Source of the DNA: Microbacterium oryzae
Lineage (GTDB): Bacteria; Actinomycetota; Actinomycetes; Actinomycetales; Microbacteriaceae
NCBI RefSeq assembly: GCF_009735645.1
Contig: NZ_CP032550.1
Location: 62,001 to 126,000 of the forward strand
Direction of reading: 5' to 3'
Length of the DNA stretch: 64,000 bases
Shown here: in pieces, positions 29,043 to 35,515 of the stretch
Layout: each line of letters begins with the position of its first letter
How positions within the stretch are numbered: position 1 is the first letter of the stretch
Made by a program: the position numbers and the translations under genes
The notes under the pieces: model-generated
What the model was told of the DNA's origin: nothing
Databases searched by the model: none
The model's input: only the letters and a program-made list of their open reading frames with translations

Positions 29043-30949
29043 GACTGCCTCCCGAAGATGGTGCGCCACGACTCCTCGGACACGAGGTCCGGCAGCGCCG
29101 TGCGGTACTCGCGCTGCAGCCGCGGCCACTCGCGCCGCAGTCGGGCGTGCAGCCAGACCGAGTCCCGCAGCATGCGCCGGTACAGCAGGCGGTCGCGCGT
29201 GTAGATGTTCTTGCCCGATCCGTCGGCTGCGCTCACGAGCGCGGAGTCGAACAGCGGCACGCGCCACCAGTGGGCGTCGGCCTTGCCGAACTCCACCTCG
29301 GGCTGCGCGACGTTGGCCGGGTCGGGCTCGTGGAACCAGTGCGACAGGAGCGTCTGCGCGGTGAAGAGCCGCAGCCGCCAACCGGTCGGGCTGTCGAAGA
29401 CGTGCTGCTTGAGCCGCTGGAACACCTGGCGGCCGCGGCGCGAGCGCATGACGACGGTCGGGTCGCGGTGGACGACGGTCTCCGGGAAGCGGGCGGCGAG
29501 CGAGCGCGCCTCGGGCATCGCGGTGGCGATGTTCTCGGCCAGGTGGCCCGGCCCGCGCAGCACGTCGCGCAGTGCGCGGTTCCGCAGCGCCACGGGGTAG
29601 TACTGCATCATCATCAGGTGCTTGAGGTCGACGCGGCGCGAGTGCCGGATGAGCGTGCCGCCGCGCGGCGCGTTCGAGTGCAGCAGCCCCGCGACGATGC
29701 GGTTGCGCGCGTGGAAGTACGCCTGCCAGTCGATGGAGTCGTCCTTGCCGATCCACGACACGTGCCAGAGGGCGGCGCCCGGCAGCGACACCGTGGGGTA
29801 GCCGGCCTCGCCCGCACGCAGGCAGAACTCGGCGTCGTCCCACTTGATGAACGCCGGCAGCGCCAGCCCGACCTCGCGGATCACCTCGGTCGGGATGAGG
29901 CACATCCACCAGCCGTTGTAGTCGGCATCCATGCGCATGTGCAGCAGCGGAGTCTGGCGGATGTTCGCGCGGCGGAAGTCGTGCGGCATCTCCTCCTGGA
30001 AGAGGTTCCGCCACATGAACGGGCGCTCGTCGACGACCTCGGCCCAGGCGTGCAGCCGCGGCCGGTTGAGGAGGTCGAACATGTGCGCGCCCACGAGGAC
30101 GGGCTGCGTCGCGAACCGCCCGAACGTGATGGAGCGGCGGATGGACTCCGGCTCGATGCGCACGTCGTCGTCGAGCAGCTGGATGAAGTCGCTCTCTGGC
30201 CGCTGCAGCGTCTCGTGCATGGCGCGGGCGAAGCCACCGGAGCCGCCGAGGTTCGGCTGCTCGACGATCTGCAACTGCTCGCCGAGGCGGCCGGCGACGT
30301 CGGCGTAGCCCTCCTGCGCGGCGACCTGCTGCGTGCCCTGGTCGACGATGAAGATGCGGTCGACGAGCTCGAGCACCTCGGGGGCATCGGCGAGCGCGCC
30401 GAGGGTGGCCACGCAGTAGTCGGGCTTGTTGAACGTCGTGATCCCGAGGGAGGCCTTGCCGGTGCGCGCCGGCTCCTGCTCGGTGGTCCATTCGCCGCCC
30501 GCGAGGACGACGTCCTCCGCACCGGCGACGATGTCGAACCACAGCCATCCGCCGTCGCTGAACTGCGTGAGCGGGATGTCGAAGACGGTCTCCGCGTCGC
30601 CGGACGCGTCCTGCGTCTCGATCCGCTGCTGGGCGGCGCCGCCCGTGGAGCGGTAGACGAGGACGGTCGCGGTGCCCTCAGTGCGGACGGTCAGGCGCAC
30701 CGACCGGACGTTCGTCCAGTGCTGCCAGTACGACGCGGGGAAGGCGTTGAAGTACGTCGCGAACGACACGCGCGTGCCGGCGGGGACCCGCGCCCTGGTG
30801 CGTCCGAGGACGTCGGCGAGATGCGCGACGTCCGACACGCGCACCGGCTCCTCGTCGATCGTCGACCAGACCTCGGGATCGACGTACAGCGGCAGGAGGT
30901 CGGGATCGCGGTCGAGCGGGAAGACCACGCTCTGAAGGACGTGTGCCAC
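29039..30949 (-). CDS. GlfT2-like galactofuranosyltransferase
   Basis: 636-residue polymerising galactofuranosyltransferase, same size as mycobacterial GlfT2. Residues 1-155 are a beta-rich N-terminal domain (LQSVVFPLDRDPDLLPLYVD), 165-400 the GT-A domain: LGITTFNKPDYCVATLGAL, QPNLGGSGGFARAM (231-244), LLDDDVRIEPESI with Asp260-262, FIKWDDAEF with Asp371-372, and His396 in WHVSW. From memory these positions nearly coincide with the catalytic residues of M. tuberculosis GlfT2. A C-terminal helical domain follows. The GTG at 30949 has GGAG seven bases upstream and gives the usual N-terminus; longer in-frame starts are unlikely. It would build a beta-galactofuranan using UDP-Galf from Glf. Confidence 0.92.
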   Translation of the reverse strand: MAHVLQSVVFPLDRDPDLLPLYVDPEVWSTIDEEPVRVSDVAHLADVLGRTRARVPAGTRVSFATYFNAFPASYWQHWTNVRSVRLTVRTEGTATVLVYRSTGGAAQQRIETQDASGDAETVFDIPLTQFSDGGWLWFDIVAGAEDVVLAGGEWTTEQEPARTGKASLGITTFNKPDYCVATLGALADAPEVLELVDRIFIVDQGTQQVAAQEGYADVAGRLGEQLQIVEQPNLGGSGGFARAMHETLQRPESDFIQLLDDDVRIEPESIRRSITFGRFATQPVLVGAHMFDLLNRPRLHAWAEVVDERPFMWRNLFQEEMPHDFRRANIRQTPLLHMRMDADYNGWWMCLIPTEVIREVGLALPAFIKWDDAEFCLRAGEAGYPTVSLPGAALWHVSWIGKDDSIDWQAYFHARNRIVAGLLHSNAPRGGTLIRHSRRVDLKHLMMMQYYPVALRNRALRDVLRGPGHLAENIATAMPEARSLAARFPETVVHRDPTVVMRSRRGRQVFQRLKQHVFDSPTGWRLRLFTAQTLLSHWFHEPDPANVAQPEVEFGKADAHWWRVPLFDSALVSAADGSGKNIYTRDRLLYRRMLRDSVWLHARLRREWPRLQREYRTALPDLVSEESWRTIFGRQS

Positions 30950-31004
30950 GGCGGAGCTCCGGATGCGAGACGGGATCGGCACCGGGATCGGGCCGCCGTC
31001 GAGC

Positions 31005-32318
31005 CTATCGCGCCGGTCCCAGCGGATCCTGGGATTCGCCGCCGCTCGCCACGAGATCGAGGCTCTCCCGCCAGGAGCGGGACTGGCCGGCGCGCACCGC
31101 GCAGAGCACGAGGAGGAGCCATCCCGCGCCGTGAAGGGTGAAGCTCTCGAACATCGAGTCGACGATGAGCGCCGTGAGCACGGCCGGCGTCCACGCGTAC
31201 ACGGTGGACTTCCGCTCGCTCGCGACGAGCCACGACCGCACGAAGGCGACGCCGCACAGCGCCGTGAACAGCAGCAGCCCGACCCAGCCGAGCTGCAGCA
31301 GCACGTCGAAGAACGCGTTCAGCGCCGACGCGTGGGACTGGCCGAGAAGCACGTTGATGACGTTGAGCGGGTAGGCGTCGCCCTCCCATTCGCCGTGCCA
31401 TCCGAATCCCTGGATGGGCCGGTTCTGCACCCAGGTGAGGATCTCGTTCCAGAGATCGGCGCGCAGCGAGAAGCCGGCCGTCGCGTCCAGCCAGCGCAGG
31501 ATCGGGTGCCGCAGCGCGTAGGCCAGCGCGAGCCCCAGCACGACCGCGACCGCCAGGGTCCACTGCAGCGATCGGCGGCGCTGCGGAGGGGTGCTGCGCA
31601 CCAGGGCCAGCGCCAGGAGCGCGACCGCCACCGAGCCGGCGAGGACGACCGCCGTGGGCGACGCGGACAGAATGGCGAGCAGGGCGGCGAGCGTGATCGA
31701 GAACACCGCCGTGGCCTGCGGCACCGACCGGGTGCGCCGCTCGACGAGGAACGTCACGAGCGCGACGACGGCGACGAAGCCCAGCAGGTTGCGGGTGCCG
31801 AACACGCCCTGGATGGGCCCGCCGTTCGCGATCTGCCCCGCGATCCCGAGGAAGGGGAACGGCATGTCGAGGAGGACGCCGGCGAGGATCTCCAGCCCCA
31901 GCGACAGCGACAGCAGCCACCGAAGCACGTCGCCGAGCGCGCGCACGGTCTGCAGCGTGTCGCGGATGTGCGCGATGACCAGCGCGAGGAATCCGTAGCC
32001 GACCAGGGACAGCCATCCGCCCAGGGTCGCGTCGTCGTCGTACGACCAGATGGTCGACACCAGCGCCCACGCGAGGAACGCGACGAAGCTCGTCGGCGCG
32101 AAGCCGAGGGGGCGCAGCTCGCGGCGCCGGGCGACGACGATCGCGACCCCGAGGAGATCGAGCGACACGATGATGGTGCCGAGCGTGACCGAGCCCGCGG
32201 TGCTCTCGATCGCGTGCGCGCCGAGCACCGCCAGCAGCGTGGTCAGGGTGTACGCGCGGGCGGCGTCGGCCGAGCGCAGGAGGCGCACGGCCGCGCCCAG
32301 CGGCGCGGATGAGGTCAT
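31005..32318 (-). CDS. O-antigen ligase/polymerase-like membrane protein (Wzy/WaaL family)
   Basis: 437-residue protein with about eleven membrane helices. The large periplasmic loop typical of the family lies between residues about 270 and 360 and contains NEILTWVQNRPIQGFGWHG and a conserved His-rich stretch GQSHASALNAFFDVLLQLG, matching the WaaL/Wzy pattern of an Arg-Pro-x-x-G motif followed by a conserved His. Such enzymes polymerise lipid-linked repeat units or ligate glycans to an acceptor. It overlaps the upstream paralogue by 4 bases (ATGA, 32315-32318). Which reaction it performs cannot be told. Confidence 0.82.
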   Translation of the reverse strand: MTSSAPLGAAVRLLRSADAARAYTLTTLLAVLGAHAIESTAGSVTLGTIIVSLDLLGVAIVVARRRELRPLGFAPTSFVAFLAWALVSTIWSYDDDATLGGWLSLVGYGFLALVIAHIRDTLQTVRALGDVLRWLLSLSLGLEILAGVLLDMPFPFLGIAGQIANGGPIQGVFGTRNLLGFVAVVALVTFLVERRTRSVPQATAVFSITLAALLAILSASPTAVVLAGSVAVALLALALVRSTPPQRRRSLQWTLAVAVVLGLALAYALRHPILRWLDATAGFSLRADLWNEILTWVQNRPIQGFGWHGEWEGDAYPLNVINVLLGQSHASALNAFFDVLLQLGWVGLLLFTALCGVAFVRSWLVASERKSTVYAWTPAVLTALIVDSMFESFTLHGAGWLLLVLCAVRAGQSRSWRESLDLVASGGESQDPLGPAR

Positions 32319-33736
32319 CGGCGTCGGGTCCGCAGCGGCCGTCGCTCGGGCGCCGACGCCTCGCCCGCCCCGACGTCGACGAGCGGGGCCGCCTTGATCT
32401 TGAACGAGAGCGCGACCACGAGCATCCAGCCCCACAGCATGATAGGGCCCGACTCCGTCAGGCCCTGCACGAGCAGCATCGCGACGACGAGCGGGGGGAG
32501 GAGCGCGACGGCCTGGTACGGGCGGTCGGCGCGGATGTCCCAGCGGGGGCGGTCGACGGCGAAGAACCACGCGCGCCACACGAGCGCGGCGAACACGCCG
32601 AGCACGACGAGGACGCCCAGCGCTCCGAGCTGGAGGAAGACGTCGAGCCACATGTCATGCGCGTGGAACACGGTGATGCCGTGGTCGACGATCCAGCCGT
32701 CGAAGGCGGGATCCCAGGGGAGCCAGGGGCTCGCGAACCCGTGGCCGACGACGGGACGCTCGGCGGCGCGATCGAGGACGGCGCTCCAGATGGCGCCGCG
32801 GCCGGTGAGGTCGCCGCCGCGGCCGACCAGCGCGAGGAGCCGGTCGCGGAGGAGCAGGGCGAGCGCCGCGCCCACGACGACGACCGCGGCGAACAGCGCG
32901 TAGCGGCGGGTGCGCTCTCGCGGGCTGCGCGCGCGGCGCATGAGCAGGATGGCGCCGAGCACGACGGCGACGACGACGAGCGCCACGAGGGTGGTCACGG
33001 AGCCCGAGCGCAGCAGGAGGAACGCGGCCACGGCCATCCACACGCCGCGCACGACGGGCGAGGGGGCGCGGTCGGCCAGGCGCACGCCGAAGACGATGAG
33101 CGCGAGCAGGCAGAGGATGCCCAGGAGGTTGGCGTTGCCGACGACGCCCTGCAGCCGCCCCGGATCGAGCACGGAGTCGAGGAGGTTGCCCCGCACCCAG
33201 TACCAGTGCGGATCGGGGTGGGGCGGCACGTCGGTGAAGTTCGGCAGCAGCGGGCGGTGCCGCACCGCCGCCACCCACAGCTCGAGGAGGACGGACAGCC
33301 CCATCACCCAGCGCAGCGCGATCTCGAGGCAGCGCAGCAGCTCGCGCCACGTGAGCACGTCGGCCAGGAACACGCCCTGCAGCGTCGCGGCGGCGAGCAG
33401 CAGCCACGTGACGGCGGTGGTGGCCGCCCACGACGACCACGCCAGCGACATCAGCGCGAGGCCCACATAGCCGAGCGCGAGCCACGGAAGCCGGCGCCAC
33501 GGGAACGGCGCGCGGCGCCGTGCCAGCCGGGGGACCCAGATCGCGACGGTGCCGAGCGTGAGGGCGCCGAGGAACGCCGCGCCGCCGGCGAAGCCCAGGA
33601 GGTTCCACCAGAAGGAGTGCGCGAAGGCGGAGAAGACGACGAGCACGGCGTAGGCGCGCAGCAGGAGGTGGCCCGTGGTCTCGCGCTCGGGCGCGGTGGG
33701 CGGGTCGGCGACCGGGTACCGGCTCAGCTGCGTCAT
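32315..33736 (-). CDS. O-antigen ligase/polymerase-like membrane protein, paralogue
   Basis: 473-residue polytopic protein with the same layout as the next gene: ten to eleven helices and a periplasmic loop containing RAAERPVVGHGFASPW and HAHDMWLDVFLQLGALG, again the R-P-x-x-G plus His motif of WaaL/Wzy proteins. ATG 33736 is preceded at 8 bases by TAGCCT (33745-33750 on this strand) and lacks a ribosome site. A longer start at 33757 would run into the promoter. It heads the operon of two polymerase paralogues and is divergent from manA with only 49 bases between. Confidence 0.82.
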   Translation of the reverse strand: MTQLSRYPVADPPTAPERETTGHLLLRAYAVLVVFSAFAHSFWWNLLGFAGGAAFLGALTLGTVAIWVPRLARRRAPFPWRRLPWLALGYVGLALMSLAWSSWAATTAVTWLLLAAATLQGVFLADVLTWRELLRCLEIALRWVMGLSVLLELWVAAVRHRPLLPNFTDVPPHPDPHWYWVRGNLLDSVLDPGRLQGVVGNANLLGILCLLALIVFGVRLADRAPSPVVRGVWMAVAAFLLLRSGSVTTLVALVVVAVVLGAILLMRRARSPRERTRRYALFAAVVVVGAALALLLRDRLLALVGRGGDLTGRGAIWSAVLDRAAERPVVGHGFASPWLPWDPAFDGWIVDHGITVFHAHDMWLDVFLQLGALGVLVVLGVFAALVWRAWFFAVDRPRWDIRADRPYQAVALLPPLVVAMLLVQGLTESGPIMLWGWMLVVALSFKIKAAPLVDVGAGEASAPERRPLRTRRR

Positions 33737-33744
33737 CGCGCACC

Positions 33745-33750
33745 AGGCTA
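33745..33750 (-). promoter_or_regulatory. -10 box for the polymerase-like pair
   Basis: TAGCCT on the minus strand, 8 bases before ATG 33736, so the message would have at most a 1-2 base leader. It lies in the 49-base divergent region shared with the manA promoter. Confidence 0.5.
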
Positions 33751-33773
33751 CCGCCACCGCGAAGCCCGCACCC

Positions 33774-33779
33774 TAGGCT
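33774..33779 (+). promoter_or_regulatory. -10 box for leaderless manA mRNA
   Basis: TAGGCT is followed by exactly six bases and the GTG start at 33786. The initiation point would fall on the start codon, so manA is expected to be leaderless. Confidence 0.65.
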
Positions 33780-33785
33780 GGGAGC

Positions 33786-34940
33786 GTGCTCGTTCCGCTC
33801 GCCAACGCTCCCAGGGATTACGCCTGGGGTTCCCGCTCGCTCATCGCCGCGCTGGAGGGTCGCGACCCCGCCGCCGGCCCGGAGGCGGAGGTGTGGTTCG
33901 GCGACCATCCGTCCGATCCCGCCGACGTCGAGGACGGCAGCGGCCGCACGCTGGACGCCTGGATCGCCGACAACGGCGTGCGGGTCTCGCCGAGCGGTCG
34001 CCTGCCCTACCTCCTGAAGCTGCTCGCGGCCGGCGCGCCCCTGTCCATCCAGGTGCACCCGACGAAGCGGCAGGCGGAGGAGGGGTTCGCGCGGGAAGCG
34101 TCGCTCGATGCCGACGCTCCGCGCAACTACGTCGACGACAACCACAAGCCGGAGATCATCGTCGCGCTGAGCGACCGGTTCGAGGCGCTGTCGGGGCTGC
34201 GCGAACTCGAGGCCACGCGTCGCCTGCTGGATGCGATCGGGGCGGCGGCCGCGCCGCTGCGGGAGCGGCTCGGCGACCCCGAGGGGCTGCGCGACGCGCT
34301 CGGCTGGCTGCTCAGCGGAGACGCCGACGACACGGTCGCGGCGATCATCGCCGCGCTCGAGGAGGCGCAGTCGACGGAGTTCGCCGCCGAGCTCGCCAAC
34401 GCCCGCTACATCGCCAGCATCCACCCGCAGGACCCCGGCGTGGTCGTGGCGCTGCTGATGAACTACGTCGTCCTGCGTCGCGGCGAGGGCCTCTTCCTCG
34501 GGGCGGGGATGCTGCACGCCTACGTCGCAGGGCTCGGCGTCGAGCTCATGGCCGCGAGCGACAACGTGCTGCGCGGCGGGCTCACGCCCAAGCGGATCGA
34601 CGTCGACGAGCTGCTCGCGATTGTGGACCCCGAGCCGGGGCCGGTGCCCGTCGTGCTGCCGGTGGCCGGCGACCGCGGCTCCCGCGCCGTGGAGTCGTTC
34701 GCCGTGCCGGTGTCGGACTTCCGCCTCCTGCGCGTGGCGGTGGCGGGCGAGGAGCCCGCCGTCCTCCACCCGACCGGCGCGGCGATCGTGCTCGCGACGG
34801 CCGGCGAGGTGACGGTGTCAGACGGGGGCGACACGGTCTCGCTGCGGCCGGGGCGCGCGGTGTTCGCGACCCCCGACACCGCCGAGCTGCGCTTCGCGGG
34901 CGACGGCGAGGTCTTCGTGGCGGAGCCGGGCGTCGCCTGA
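33786..34940 (+). CDS. manA: Mannose-6-phosphate isomerase, class I
   Basis: 384-residue zinc enzyme interconverting fructose-6-phosphate and mannose-6-phosphate, giving access to GDP-mannose for glycans and glycolipids. The Zn ligands are seen as SIQVHPTKRQAEEGF (Gln and His) and DNHKPEI (Glu), with the third His in AGMLHAYV. NAPRDYAWGSRSLIAAL is the standard N-terminus. The GTG start follows a TAGGCT box by 6 bases. Location upstream of whiB resembles the conserved actinobacterial order, though phosphomannomutase, which is often near, is absent here. Confidence 0.95.
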   Translation: MLVPLANAPRDYAWGSRSLIAALEGRDPAAGPEAEVWFGDHPSDPADVEDGSGRTLDAWIADNGVRVSPSGRLPYLLKLLAAGAPLSIQVHPTKRQAEEGFAREASLDADAPRNYVDDNHKPEIIVALSDRFEALSGLRELEATRRLLDAIGAAAAPLRERLGDPEGLRDALGWLLSGDADDTVAAIIAALEEAQSTEFAAELANARYIASIHPQDPGVVVALLMNYVVLRRGEGLFLGAGMLHAYVAGLGVELMAASDNVLRGGLTPKRIDVDELLAIVDPEPGPVPVVLPVAGDRGSRAVESFAVPVSDFRLLRVAVAGEEPAVLHPTGAAIVLATAGEVTVSDGGDTVSLRPGRAVFATPDTAELRFAGDGEVFVAEPGVA

Positions 34941-34942
34941 GC

Positions 34943-34967
34943 GCACTCGGATCCCGCACTCGGATCC
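34943..34967. repeat. Short tandem repeat after manA
   Basis: GCACTCGGATCC occurs twice (34943-34954, 34956-34967) with one base between, directly after the manA stop. No function evident; possibly replication slippage. Confidence 0.5.
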
Positions 34968-35034
34968 GCCGCCGCGACACGCCGGTGGACCAGGTGAACC
35001 TTCGATCTCCCCTTCAGGGTTTACGATCCGCGAC

Positions 35035-35063
35035 TTGACCTCTGCGAATCACACCGTTGTAAT
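35035..35063 (+). promoter_or_regulatory. Consensus-like promoter of whiB
   Basis: TTGACC (35035-35040), 17-base spacer, TGTAAT (35058-35063): close to the housekeeping sigma consensus and one of the few such pairs in the window. It lies in an AT-rich patch (ending TGTAATTAAG) that stands out from the surrounding DNA. It leaves a leader of about 45 bases before the whiB ATG. Confidence 0.65.
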
Positions 35064-35114
35064 TAAGTGCACACGCTGCCCGCGTGGGGGAGACACAAGG
35101 GTTGGAGAGCGACG

Positions 35115-35435
35115 ATGGCGCCTTCGCAGTATCGATCGGGAGCACCCGACGACTGGTTCGTCGATCCGGTCGAGCTCGGCGTGCCGGGAGTCCGGCCGCC
35201 GACGGCGGAGGAGACCGCGCTCGCATGGCAGAGCGACGCGCTGTGCGCGCAGACCGATCCCGAGGCCTTCTTCCCGGAGAAGGGCGGATCCACGCGCGAC
35301 GCCAAGCGCATCTGCGCGACGTGCGATGTGCGGGCGGAGTGCCTCGAGTACGCCCTGCAGAACGACGAGCGCTTCGGGATCTGGGGCGGTCTGAGCGAGC
35401 GCGAGCGCCGCAAGCTCAAGCGTCAGGCGAGCTGA
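35115..35435 (+). CDS. WhiB-family iron-sulfur transcriptional regulator (WhiB2/WhmD-like)
   Basis: 106-residue DNA-binding regulator that would hold a [4Fe-4S] cluster with Cys44, Cys67, Cys70 and Cys76 (ALCAQTDPEAFF, RICATCDVRAECLEYAL). The GIWGG turn (88-92) and basic tail ERRKLKRQAS complete the family pattern. The N-terminal extension of about 40 residues and the position between manA and the DUF3499 neighbourhood match WhiB2/WhmD, the sporulation/septation regulator WhiB of Streptomyces. ATG 35115 with GGAGAG seven bases upstream is used; an earlier in-frame GTG at 35067 has no ribosome site. It is preceded by a strong-looking promoter. Confidence 0.93.
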   Translation: MAPSQYRSGAPDDWFVDPVELGVPGVRPPTAEETALAWQSDALCAQTDPEAFFPEKGGSTRDAKRICATCDVRAECLEYALQNDERFGIWGGLSERERRKLKRQAS

Positions 35436-35500
35436 CCGCCCGCAGCCTGGGAATGCGCCGCCTCGGCGCGCCGATCTCCGGCCCCGCACGCCGCGCGGCT

Positions 35501-35506
35501 TAGGCT
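35501..35506 (+). promoter_or_regulatory. Candidate -10 box for the GT2-membrane gene
   Basis: TAGGCT, 9 bases before the ATG at 35516; the transcript would have a leader of only 2-3 bases. Confidence 0.5.
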
Positions 35507-35515
35507 TGCCCGGTC

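Noticed and set aside
33786..34940. Shorter manA start at an internal codon
   Set aside because: The GTG at 33786 gives the standard N-terminus and is exactly 6 bases after TAGGCT.
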